Assembly (NCBI GenBank): GCA_037445375.1
Contig: JBBIKS010000027.1
Coordinates: 1 to 27,896, forward strand
Length of the DNA: 27,896 nt
Origin: DYHD01 sp037445375
Lineage (GTDB): Bacteria; Nitrospirota; Thermodesulfovibrionia; Thermodesulfovibrionales; Dissulfurispiraceae
Direction of reading: 5' to 3'
This document shows positions 15,937-24,069 of the stretch, piece after piece. Positions within the stretch are counted from its first letter, which is position 1. Each line of letters begins with the position of its first letter. Below the pieces are notes generated by a model, which did not search any database, was not told the DNA's origin, and saw nothing but the letters and a program-made list of their open reading frames with translations. A program made the translations under genes and the position numbers.

Positions 15937-16575
15937 GTGGAAGCTTCTTATTATCCTGCCTTTTTAAATATTAAAGAAAAACAGTGCATCGTCATCGGCG
16001 GCGGAAAGGTTGCTGAAAGAAAAGTCATCTCGCTTCTTGAATGCGGCGCAAAGATAAAAATAATCAGCCCTTCCTTAACTAAAAGGCTGCAAAAGGAAAA
16101 AAATAACGGAACTATTTCACACGTCAGTAGAAATTACAGAAGCGGAGACTTAGAAGGTGTTTTTTTAGTAGTCGCGGCAACCTCTGATGATGAGATTAAC
16201 AAAGAAATTGCCGCAGAAGCCTCCTGCCTCGTAAATGTTGTTGATTATCCCGATATAGCTAACTTCATAGTTCCCTCTATAATTAAAAGGGGGCTATTGA
16301 CAATAGCCATTTCGACTTCTGGCGCAAGTCCTGCTATGTCAAGGGCGATAAGAAAAGAGCTTGAGACAATTTATAGTAAGGAATTTAGCAAATACCTCAT
16401 TTTCCTGAAAAAATTACGGAAAAAGATTATCGTAAATATATCAGATAAAAACCTGAGACAACAAATACTTAAAGAGATTGCGTCAGATAACATGCTCGAT
16501 ATACTAAGACAGAAGGGGTACAAAGAGGCGAGGGATATCGCATTTAGAAGACTTCAAGAGATGATACCTTCGTGA
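15937..16575 (+). CDS. Precorrin-2 dehydrogenase / sirohydrochlorin ferrochelatase (CysG N-terminal type)
   Basis: The 212-residue protein matches the N-terminal half of CysG and yeast Met8p: an NAD-binding IGGGKVAERK (20-29), ATSDDEINKEI, VVDYPDIANFIVPSI, and STSGASPAMSRAIRKELE. It oxidises precorrin-2 to sirohydrochlorin and may insert iron to make siroheme. The methyltransferase half of CysG is absent, so a separate uroporphyrinogen methyltransferase is expected elsewhere. The start is GTG 15937, 3 bp after bamD. Siroheme would serve sulfite or nitrite reductase, or the alternative haem route of many anaerobes; haem demand from the 11-haem cytochrome would fit, but that link is inference. 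Confidence 0.9.
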   Translation: MEASYYPAFLNIKEKQCIVIGGGKVAERKVISLLECGAKIKIISPSLTKRLQKEKNNGTISHVSRNYRSGDLEGVFLVVAATSDDEINKEIAAEASCLVNVVDYPDIANFIVPSIIKRGLLTIAISTSGASPAMSRAIRKELETIYSKEFSKYLIFLKKLRKKIIVNISDKNLRQQILKEIASDNMLDILRQKGYKEARDIAFRRLQEMIPS

Positions 16576-16589
16576 TTTAGAATAATATT

Positions 16590-17516
16590 ATGCTTAATAT
16601 AGGGGTTATAGGAGTTGGTTATCTTGGGCAGCATCATGCCCGCATTTTTTCTGCATTTGAAAATGTGAGGCTCGCTGCGATTGTTGATACAGATAAAAAA
16701 AGGGCTGATGATATAGCTGCAAAGTATGACAGCACACCATATAGAGATTTCAGGGAGATTTTTGAGAAAGTAGATGCCATAAGTATTGTCACCCCTACAA
16801 AAACACACTTTGAGACAGCTCTTGAGTGCATAAATGCAGGCAAAGACCTCTTCATAGAGAAACCTATTACAAGTACCCCTGAAGAAGCTGAAAGACTCAT
16901 CGAAGAAGCTGAAAAAAGAGGTATTAAAATGCAGGTAGGACATATTGAGAGGTTCAATCCTGCTGTTTTAAGGGTTTACTCCTTAATAGAAAACCCTGTC
17001 TTTTTTGAAGCCGAAAGGTTGTCCCCTTTTTTGGGCAGAGGCACCGATGCTGATATTACTATAGATCTGATGATACACGACATAGACATTATACTTTCCA
17101 TCCTCTCCCGTAACGGCAATACTGCTGCCGTGAAAGATGTTAGGGCCGTCGGTGCAAAGATAGTTACTAACAAACTGGATTTATCAAAAGCATGGATTAG
17201 CTTTGAAGACAACATACAGGCTATGCTGACTTCAAGCAGGGTTGCATCTGAAAAATCAAGAATACTTAAGATATTACAGAAGGATTCATACATAATTTTA
17301 GATTACCAGAACATGAATATAGAGCGGTTCTTCAAAGAAAACGGCGAAATTAAGAGAGAGACGATTCAGGAAGAAAAGAAAGAACCCCTGAAAGAAGAAT
17401 TAAAGGACTTCGTTGATTGTATAATTACAAGACGCAAACCAACTGTTACAGCGATTGATGGACTCAATGCCTTGAAAGTAGCGTTTAAAATAATTAAAGA
17501 AGGTATTATGGCATGA
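16590..17516 (+). CDS. gnnA: Gfo/Idh/MocA oxidoreductase, probable UDP-GlcNAc 3-dehydrogenase (GnnA-like)
   Basis: The 308-residue protein has a Rossmann nucleotide site IGVGYLGQHHA (Gly8, Gly10, Gly13), the EKP motif (90-92) and GHIERFNP (117-124), all Gfo/Idh/MocA hallmarks. The next gene is a DegT-type aminotransferase with a 4 bp ATGA overlap, followed by lpxB. In Acidithiobacillus, GnnA oxidises UDP-GlcNAc at C3 and GnnB aminates it, giving UDP-GlcNAc3N for amide-linked lipid A. The gene order here strongly suggests the same pair. Another UDP-sugar 3-dehydrogenase is possible from sequence alone. No Shine-Dalgarno is evident before ATG 16590. Confidence 0.78.
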   Translation: MLNIGVIGVGYLGQHHARIFSAFENVRLAAIVDTDKKRADDIAAKYDSTPYRDFREIFEKVDAISIVTPTKTHFETALECINAGKDLFIEKPITSTPEEAERLIEEAEKRGIKMQVGHIERFNPAVLRVYSLIENPVFFEAERLSPFLGRGTDADITIDLMIHDIDIILSILSRNGNTAAVKDVRAVGAKIVTNKLDLSKAWISFEDNIQAMLTSSRVASEKSRILKILQKDSYIILDYQNMNIERFFKENGEIKRETIQEEKKEPLKEELKDFVDCIITRRKPTVTAIDGLNALKVAFKIIKEGIMA

Positions 17517-18610
17517 AACCGATGATTGACCTCAAAAGACAGTATCTCGATATAAAAGACGAAATACACTCTGTATTAAATGAAATATTTGAAAGCTCCC
17601 AGTATATACTTGGGAGTAGGTCTTTAGAACTGGAGAAAAGGATTAGTAAATATCACGGAGTTTGTGAGGCTATAGGGGTAGCTTCTGGAACAGATGCGCT
17701 TTACCTGTCCCTTTTATCTCTTGGAATCGGCAAGGGTGATGAGGTTATTACAACTCCATTCACCTTCTTTGCCACTGCTGAGGCAATTATATATACAGGG
17801 GCAAAACCTGTTTTTGTTGATATTGACCCGGAAACCTTTAATATTGATGCATCCGAAATTAATCGGGCAATTAACGAAAAAACAAGGGCAATTCTGCCTG
17901 TTCATATCTTTGGGCATCCTGCCGATATGCAAACAATAATGGTAATTGCAAAAAAGTATGACCTTAAGGTAATAGAGGATTGCGCCCAGTCTTTTGGGGC
18001 ATCTATCAATGGCAGGAAGACGGGCAGCTTTGGAAGTGCGGGGTGCTTTAGTTTTTATCCAAGCAAGAATTTAGGAGCTTATGGCGATGGCGGAATGATA
18101 ACTATTGATAACCCTGAAATCGCTCAAAAAATCAGGATGCTTAGCAATCACGGCTCCAAAGGCTCATACAGACATGAAATTATAGGTTACAACAGCAGAC
18201 TGGATGAGATACAGGCAGGGGTTTTACTCGTTAAATTCAGGAAAATTGATGAATACAACGGAAAAAGACGCGAAAAAGCCATGCTTTACAATAACCTCCT
18301 TAGCGATGTGGTCACTTGCCCTGTAGAGAAGGGCGATATTGCCCATGTATATCATCAATACACCATCTTGAGCGAAAAAAGGGACATCATACAGAGTTAT
18401 CTTAAAGAGAAGGGGATACCATCCGTTGTTTATTATCCTGTCCCGCTTCATTTACAGGAGGCTCTTAGATATCTGGGTTATAAGGAAAATGATTTTCCTG
18501 TTACCGAAAGGATCTCATCACAAGTATTGTCACTGCCGATTTATCCTGAACTTGATGAAAAAGATATCATTTCGACATCAGAAGCAATTAAGGAATGCTT
18601 GAAAGGGTAA
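17513..18610 (+). CDS. gnnB: DegT/DnrJ/EryC1 aminotransferase, probable GnnB-like
   Basis: The 365-residue PLP enzyme has SGTDALYLSLLSLGIGKGDE, EDCAQSFGA (Asp156 and Gln159) and the PLP lysine Lys185 in SFYPSKNLGAYGDGG, followed by the NHGSKGSYRHEIIGYNSRLDE-like segment. It would transaminate the 3-keto sugar made by the preceding oxidoreductase, using glutamate. It overlaps the upstream gene by 4 bp and lpxB by 16 bp, a tightly coupled trio. The expected product, UDP-GlcNAc3N, would give lipid A with N-linked acyl chains at C3. Amine donor and exact sugar are inferred from context. Confidence 0.78.
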   Translation: MKPMIDLKRQYLDIKDEIHSVLNEIFESSQYILGSRSLELEKRISKYHGVCEAIGVASGTDALYLSLLSLGIGKGDEVITTPFTFFATAEAIIYTGAKPVFVDIDPETFNIDASEINRAINEKTRAILPVHIFGHPADMQTIMVIAKKYDLKVIEDCAQSFGASINGRKTGSFGSAGCFSFYPSKNLGAYGDGGMITIDNPEIAQKIRMLSNHGSKGSYRHEIIGYNSRLDEIQAGVLLVKFRKIDEYNGKRREKAMLYNNLLSDVVTCPVEKGDIAHVYHQYTILSEKRDIIQSYLKEKGIPSVVYYPVPLHLQEALRYLGYKENDFPVTERISSQVLSLPIYPELDEKDIISTSEAIKECLKG

Positions 18611-19794
18611 TGATAATATCCGGAGAGAGCTCCGGAGAATTGTATGGTGCCTTTTTAGCCCGCACTTTAAGATTGCTCCACCCTAATATCAGGATTGCGG
18701 GGGTTGGCGGTTCAAAGATGCAGGCTGCTGGAGTGGAACTCTTATCAGAAATATCTGGGGCTTTTGGTCTCTCAGAGGCATTCGATGCATACAAGGAAGT
18801 TAAGGAGACATTCAACAAGGTTATAATCTCTCTCTCAAATTTCAAGCCTCAGGTTCTTATCCTCATAGATTATCCTGATTTTAACATCAGGGTTGCAAAG
18901 AAGGCAAAGAAGCTTAATATAAAAATCCTTTATTATGTAAGTCCTCAGATTTGGGCATGGAGAGGTTCAAGGATAAAGACCATCGCAAGACTTGTTGATA
19001 AGATAGCGGTGATACTCCCGTTTGAAGAGAATATTTATAATAAAGCAGGCATCCCCTGCGAATTCGTTGGACATCCGGCATTAGATGAAATAAGAGAAGT
19101 AGTCGCTGAATCAGGGTACGCCCTTGAGGATATAGACTCTGCAAGACTTAAGCAAAAGATGCGGCTCGATCTTGGCATCAAGAGTCGTAAAACACTGATT
19201 GCATTGATGCCGGGCAGCAGACCTCATGAGATAACAAGCCTTCTGCCCATACTTTCAGATGTAATAAGCGAACTGTCCAAAAATAAAACGGACTATCAGT
19301 TTATTATTCCTATTGCACCTAATATAGACCCAAAGCATCTTATTTTTTTTGATTCCCTCAAAGAGAGATTTTCTGATTGCCGCATCGTTAATGGAGAGTC
19401 TATAAAGAGCCTTCTTGCTTCAGATATGGCTGTAATTGCATCAGGCACTGCCACATTTCAAGCTGCAATTCTTGGAGTTCCTATGATTGTAATCTATAAA
19501 CTATCCCCAATCAGTTATTTCTTGGGTAGGCTGCTTGTAAATATAGAACATTTTTCCCTTGTTAATATACTGCTTGATAAATCGATAATAATGGAAAGCC
19601 CTTCTTTGAGGATAAAGGAACTATTGCAGAGTGAGGTCAACAAAGATAACATCATCGAAGAGATTTTGAGGATTTCCGGGGATGATGAATACAGAGAGAG
19701 GATTCAGGAGTTGCTTATCAAGGTCAGAGGGCTCTTCATCAATAAGCATGCCTCAATGAGGGTTGCCGAACTGGCAGAAAATCTCCACAGGTGA
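18595..19794 (+). CDS. lpxB: Lipid-A-disaccharide synthase
   Basis: The 399-residue glycosyltransferase has the LpxB signatures ISGESSGELYGA, YYVSPQIWAWRGSRIK, PFEENIYNKAGIPCEFVGHPALDE, LMPGSRPHEI and ASGTATFQAAILGVPMIVIYK. It joins UDP-2,3-diacyl-glucosamine (or its diamino analogue) to lipid X to make the tetraacyl disaccharide of lipid A at the inner membrane. ATG 18595 overlaps the aminotransferase by 16 bp and gives the usual MxERVMII N-terminus; ATG 18610 overlapping the stop codon is an alternative. If GnnA/GnnB work as inferred, this enzyme must accept GlcNAc3N-derived substrates. Confidence 0.95.
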   Translation: MLERVMIISGESSGELYGAFLARTLRLLHPNIRIAGVGGSKMQAAGVELLSEISGAFGLSEAFDAYKEVKETFNKVIISLSNFKPQVLILIDYPDFNIRVAKKAKKLNIKILYYVSPQIWAWRGSRIKTIARLVDKIAVILPFEENIYNKAGIPCEFVGHPALDEIREVVAESGYALEDIDSARLKQKMRLDLGIKSRKTLIALMPGSRPHEITSLLPILSDVISELSKNKTDYQFIIPIAPNIDPKHLIFFDSLKERFSDCRIVNGESIKSLLASDMAVIASGTATFQAAILGVPMIVIYKLSPISYFLGRLLVNIEHFSLVNILLDKSIIMESPSLRIKELLQSEVNKDNIIEEILRISGDDEYRERIQELLIKVRGLFINKHASMRVAELAENLHR

Positions 19795-19926
19795 TAAAGG
19801 CGGTTAACCCAAAATACAATTAGAACTTTATATGGCTGGCATAAATACTTTCAAATCCTTTGTATTCAACAGGATTATCGTATGCAATGCTGCAATCTGG
19901 GTAATCTATGAGACAGGTAAAGACAA

Positions 19927-20050
19927 TTCAAGACTCAAAATTCAAAAATCGCTGTAGCGCTGCCGCTCTGTCGCACTGATTTAGTGTTTCAGAACAAAGG
20001 TTTTTTTAGTTATCCACACTAACCCTTTTAGAATTAAAAGCACTTTTTGG
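19927..20050. repeat. 120 bp dispersed repeat, second copy
   Basis: This sequence aligns along its length with 7302-7420, sharing AAAATTCAAAAATCGCTG, CTGTCGCACTG, TTTAGTGTTTCAG, ACAAAGGTTTTT and AAAAGCA near the end. It occupies most of the gap between lpxB and waaA and stops just short of the waaA start. There is no ORF. Confidence 0.65.
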
Positions 20051-20064
20051 GTTAAACTCTAAAG

Positions 20065-21318
20065 ATGATTTATCAGATATACACTTTAATTTATATTTTA
20101 GCCCTTATTTTTCTATTCCCCTTTGAATATCTGAAAAGACCTGTAAATATCAGAAAACGTTGGGTGAGAGAAAGGACAGGCATTTTCAGCAATTCTTTTA
20201 ATGATAAAAATCCCTCTGTCTGGATTCATGCAGTCTCTGTCGGAGAGGTTATCTCAACGGTTACTTTTGTTAGGCAGCTCAAAGAGTCATATCCAGACAT
20301 AGATATAATAGTTTCTACCGTAACCGATACCGGGCAAAAAGTTGCAAAAGATCGTCTAACAGACATCGCAAGAATTATTTATATGCCATTTGATATGCCT
20401 ATTTTCATAAAAAGAACACTCGATTATTTTAAGCCTTCGCTTATGATTATTATGGAAACAGAGATTTGGCCAAATATAATCAGGGAGTTTAAGAAAAGGG
20501 GCATTCCTGTCGTTCTTGTAAATGGCAGGATTTCAGAAAAATCCTTCAAGGGGTATAAGAAGTTAGGTTTTTTCATGAGGGAAGTCATGCAAAATATTGA
20601 TAAATTTTGTATGCAAAACGAGATTTATGCTGAAAGGATAAGAAATCTGGGTGCTGTTACTGAAAAAGTGAAGGTTACAGGCAATTTCAAGTTTGATATC
20701 AAGCCTCCTGCGGAACCGCCTGAATGGACAAAGCTGTTAAATGGGAGAGTTATTGTTGCCGGAAGCACACATAATCCGGAGGAAGATATTATAACGAGTA
20801 CATACATGAGGCTGAATGTTGATTTTCCTGAACTAATTCTAATCCTTGCTCCAAGACATCCTGAAAGATTCAAGGTGGTGGAAGAATTATTAAAAAAGAA
20901 GGACTTGAAATATTTTAAAAGGTCAGATTTAAGCCCTAACTCTCCTTTACTTACGGGATCGGTTGTGGTTATCCTTGATGTAATAGGCGAGCTTGCATCT
21001 GTTTATGGAGTATGTGATATTGCTCTCATAGGCGGGAGTTTCATAAAACATGGGGGGCAGAATCCACTTGAACCAGCCTATTGGTCGAAGGCAATAGTCT
21101 GCGGGCGGAGCATGGAAAACTTCCCATTCATTGAGGAATTTTATCAAGGCAATGCCGCATTGAAAACAGATGAGGTTAATCTTTACAGCAGTATATATGA
21201 ATTGCTCCAATCACCTGAAAGGCTTTTGGATATGGGCAGAAAAGCTAAAAGACTCTATGAAAAAAATGCAGGCGCTACAAATAGGGTCTTAGATGTTATG
21301 AAGAAATATCTGCATTAA
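20065..21318 (+). CDS. waaA: 3-deoxy-D-manno-octulosonic acid (Kdo) transferase
   Basis: The 417-residue GT-B glycosyltransferase starts with a hydrophobic anchor (about 3-20), then HAVSVGEV (catalytic Glu61 in the conserved SVGE), METEIWPN, NGRISEKSFKGYKK, AGSTHNPEEDI, LAPRHPERF, and IGGSFIKHGGQNPLEPAYW. It adds Kdo to lipid IVA at the cytoplasmic face of the inner membrane. One or two Kdo additions cannot be told from motifs. It lies 270 bp after lpxB, separated by a dispersed repeat, so it may have its own promoter. It converges on the GGDEF gene at 21327 with only 8 bp between stop codons and no visible terminator. Confidence 0.95.
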   Translation: MIYQIYTLIYILALIFLFPFEYLKRPVNIRKRWVRERTGIFSNSFNDKNPSVWIHAVSVGEVISTVTFVRQLKESYPDIDIIVSTVTDTGQKVAKDRLTDIARIIYMPFDMPIFIKRTLDYFKPSLMIIMETEIWPNIIREFKKRGIPVVLVNGRISEKSFKGYKKLGFFMREVMQNIDKFCMQNEIYAERIRNLGAVTEKVKVTGNFKFDIKPPAEPPEWTKLLNGRVIVAGSTHNPEEDIITSTYMRLNVDFPELILILAPRHPERFKVVEELLKKKDLKYFKRSDLSPNSPLLTGSVVVILDVIGELASVYGVCDIALIGGSFIKHGGQNPLEPAYWSKAIVCGRSMENFPFIEEFYQGNAALKTDEVNLYSSIYELLQSPERLLDMGRKAKRLYEKNAGATNRVLDVMKKYLH

Positions 21319-21326
21319 CCCTTTAT

Positions 21327-23189
21327 CTATTCTGCAACAACAACCTTATCCCTGCCCTCTGCCTTTGCCTTATACAAGGCTTTATCAGCCGCCTTTATCA
21401 AAGTCTCTCCGTTCCGCCCATGAGCAGGAAAAACCGATACCCCGCAAGATAGCGTAACTGCCCCAAGAGGTTTAAGGTAGTGATCAACCATTAGCTTTTT
21501 GACTTCCTGCCTGAGCTTTTCTGCCCTTTCTTTGGTAATCTCAAGAGATGCGTCAGGCATTGTTATAAGAAACTCTTCCCCCCCATATCTACTAGCAATA
21601 TCCTCCATTCTGATATGTGACTTAATAAACGAAGCAATCTCTCGAAGTATCGCATCTCCTGCCGCATGACCAAATGTATCATTGAACCGCTTGAAGTGGT
21701 CTATGTCGAGCATTATTAATCCTAATGTTGAGTCATTCCGCTTAGCCCTTTGTATTTCACGTTCAAGGGTCTCTTCCATATATCTGCGGTTGAACAAACC
21801 TGTTAAGTGGTCTCGAACCGCCTGCTCCCTTAACCTTTCTCTCAATTTAATATTAAAAAGGGATAGGGATATATGCTCTGCAATTGTTATAGCAAGCTGC
21901 TGTCTGGGTCCTGTTATTTCCAAATCAGATATCAAAAATTGATCATTCGCAGCCTGTAAATGTAAGAGCCCGATTATTTCGCCATGAGCAATAAGAGGCA
22001 AGCAGATATAGTTGCCGGAAAATTCCTTTGATAAATGCTTACAACGAGCCGCTATATTGCCTGCTTCAGAGATATGAGTTTTGTTTCGTCTGATTGCCCA
22101 GCATCCATTAGGGTTGAATGAATTTTCGGATAAGAGGTGATCCCCCCAAATAGATACATTAGACAACAAATCTTTGGAGTCGTTCATCATATATACACAT
22201 CCTGCAAAAGAAGGGAAAAGCTTCTGCATGGACTGGGAAATAATATCATAAGCCTCATCAATACTCATGCATGTTTGTATGAGTTCGCCCATCTCGTTTA
22301 AGATGGTTAGTTTTTTTGTGTTATGTTCAAGTTTTTTTGCCCAAAGTTTAAGCTTCTGATTGGCATTTATTGCTAATTGTTCATTTTCTTTAAATTCGGT
22401 TATATCACGAATTGATTCGATAGCACCTGTCCTATTGCCATTTCTATCAAAAAGATGTGAAGCAATAGCCCAAAGATAAGCACCCTTTCCTCCCCTAATA
22501 GATGGTATATACATCTCGCCGATTATCGTATTAGATTTCCTTTCAATCTTTCCAAAGAGATTTTCAATGTTCTCTCCGGAAGCATTGAGTAAATCTATTA
22601 AAGCAGGCCTCTTATGACCATAGAACGGGACTGAATAGGCATAGTCACCCTTACCTATGACCTCGGTTTTTTTGACCCCTGTCAGATCTTCTATTGCTTT
22701 GTTCCAAGCGATGACTTTTTTATCTTTGTCAATAACAAATGTTGCATCTGGGAGAAACTCAATTATATCCTGAAGATATTCAATATTGGATTTATCCTGT
22801 TCTTCAGCTTTTTTCAACTGTCCTACAAGCACTAATAGGTTTTTTATCCCTTTATTAATTAACTTGCCAAGCTGGGCTGTAAGCTCGTTTTTTAAATCCT
22901 CCAAAGCCCTTACACTTAAATCCCCTTCCGAAATCTTTTTAAGGACTTCATAATGAGTGCTGATATCTATAGCAAGTTCATGGTATTGCGCTATTATATT
23001 TTGCATATCATCAGCAAGGCTGTTTAATTTGGATTCCAATTCAATAAGCAAAGGATTATTTGTCCGCAGTTTCAAACGAGCAGAGTAATCGCCTTTTGAT
23101 ATTTCATTAATGGTCTTAGTGATATTAGATATAGCTATTGAAAGCTCTTTATTGATTGTTTCAATATTATTCTTATTTTCTTTGCGCAT
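21327..23189 (-). CDS. HAMP-like/PAS/GAF/GGDEF diguanylate cyclase
   Basis: The 620-residue protein has two HAMP-like repeats (ISKGDYSARL near 30 and ISEGDLSVRA near 88), a PAS domain (about 140-270), a GAF-like domain (about 300-445) and a GGDEF domain (about 455-620). The active-site motif is GGEEF (536-540), preceded at the right distance by RMED (527-530), an intact inhibitory I-site. It should make cyclic di-GMP and be product-inhibited. There is no membrane segment, so it is likely cytosolic. It is a close paralogue of the GGDEF protein at 24070-25851, with an identical stretch around the active site, but the N-terminus differs. The 5' gap to dcd carries repeat elements. Confidence 0.92.
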   Translation of the reverse strand: MRKENKNNIETINKELSIAISNITKTINEISKGDYSARLKLRTNNPLLIELESKLNSLADDMQNIIAQYHELAIDISTHYEVLKKISEGDLSVRALEDLKNELTAQLGKLINKGIKNLLVLVGQLKKAEEQDKSNIEYLQDIIEFLPDATFVIDKDKKVIAWNKAIEDLTGVKKTEVIGKGDYAYSVPFYGHKRPALIDLLNASGENIENLFGKIERKSNTIIGEMYIPSIRGGKGAYLWAIASHLFDRNGNRTGAIESIRDITEFKENEQLAINANQKLKLWAKKLEHNTKKLTILNEMGELIQTCMSIDEAYDIISQSMQKLFPSFAGCVYMMNDSKDLLSNVSIWGDHLLSENSFNPNGCWAIRRNKTHISEAGNIAARCKHLSKEFSGNYICLPLIAHGEIIGLLHLQAANDQFLISDLEITGPRQQLAITIAEHISLSLFNIKLRERLREQAVRDHLTGLFNRRYMEETLEREIQRAKRNDSTLGLIMLDIDHFKRFNDTFGHAAGDAILREIASFIKSHIRMEDIASRYGGEEFLITMPDASLEITKERAEKLRQEVKKLMVDHYLKPLGAVTLSCGVSVFPAHGRNGETLIKAADKALYKAKAEGRDKVVVAE

Positions 23190-23239
23190 ATTAAAATACT
23201 CTTTAAACTCAATGAATAATAACTGTGTTCAGGTTCTAC

Positions 23240-23450
23240 ATAGTGCCTGTTTATAAACTGCTTATGCAACACCCTCCCCAACCCATCCCCTCAAGGGAGG
23301 GGCTTATCTACCAACCGCACCCTTGCGGGAGAGGGCAATGGTGCGGGGGCTTTATTTATGCATTCCTTAGTAAGTCTTTCTGGATTCCCGTTCAAAGGAC
23401 TGCGGGAATGAGGGATTAAGCTGAAATCAGACCCTATAAACAGATACTAT
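23240..23450. repeat. Terminal-inverted-repeat element, copy 2 with replaced interior
   Basis: The left end ATAGTGCCTGTTTATAAAC (23240-23258) and right end CTATAAACAGATACTAT (23434-23450) match the ends of the copies at 4871 and 26846. The interior differs: it holds the GC-rich hairpin repeat (23270-23374) and GATTCCCG/CGGGAAT sequence. It fills most of the 311 bp between dcd and the GGDEF gene. Confidence 0.7.
23270..23374. repeat. GC-rich hairpin repeat, copy 3, nested
   Basis: CCCCTC-AA-GGGAGGGG and CGCACCCTTGCGGG stems lie here. The right part (GCTTTATTTATGCATTCCTT) is the reverse complement of the start of the copy at 12186. It sits wholly inside the element 23240-23450. Confidence 0.65.
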
Positions 23451-23500
23451 ATACTAAAGCCCAAACACATTTTTGGGGGCAACCCTTATCTATAAAGTCT

Positions 23501-24049
23501 CTATAATTTTGCCAAAGTTATGCCTTTTTGAGACTGATATTTCCCTGCCTTATCTTTATATGAGACTTCGCAGGTCTCATCAGATTGCAAAAAAAGAAGT
23601 TGAGCTATGCCCTCATTGCCATATATTTTTGCAGGAAGAGGCGTAGTATTAGATATCTCTACAGTAACATGCCCTTCCCATTCAGGTTCAAGTGGGGTGA
23701 TATTGACAATTATTCCACATCTTGCATAAGTGGACTTTCCTAGGCAGATTACAAGTACATCTCTCGGAATTTTGAAATATTCAACAGAACTTGCAAGGGT
23801 AAAGGAGTTAGGAGGGATAATGCAGACATCACCTTTAAAATCAATAAGGCTTTTTTCATCAAAATTCTTTGGATCCACTACCGTGCTATTAATGTTGGTG
23901 AAGATCTTGAATTCATCTCCAATCCTTATATCATAACCATATGAACTTACACCGTAAGATATCACGCCTTTCCTAATCTGCCTGTCACTGAAAGGGTCAA
24001 TCATTCCTTTTTGAGCCATTTCCTTTATCCATCTATCACATTTAATCAT
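23501..24049 (-). CDS. dcd: dCTP deaminase
   Basis: The 182-residue protein carries the dCTP deaminase/dUTPase-fold signatures ISYGVSSYGYDIRIGDEF, IPPNSFTLASSVEYFKIP, GKSTYARCGIIVN, PLEPEWEGHVTVEISN with the catalytic Glu, and GNEGIAQLLF. It deaminates dCTP to dUTP in the cytoplasm, feeding dTMP synthesis; the EPEWEG variety is the common deaminase-only form in many bacteria. A GGAGG at 24054-24058 lies 4 nt from ATG 24049. It is 20 bp after the upstream GGDEF gene and likely co-transcribed with it, an unusual pairing with no evident metabolic logic. Confidence 0.93.
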   Translation of the reverse strand: MIKCDRWIKEMAQKGMIDPFSDRQIRKGVISYGVSSYGYDIRIGDEFKIFTNINSTVVDPKNFDEKSLIDFKGDVCIIPPNSFTLASSVEYFKIPRDVLVICLGKSTYARCGIIVNITPLEPEWEGHVTVEISNTTPLPAKIYGNEGIAQLLFLQSDETCEVSYKDKAGKYQSQKGITLAKL

Positions 24050-24069
24050 CTATCCTCCAAGGTTAATTT

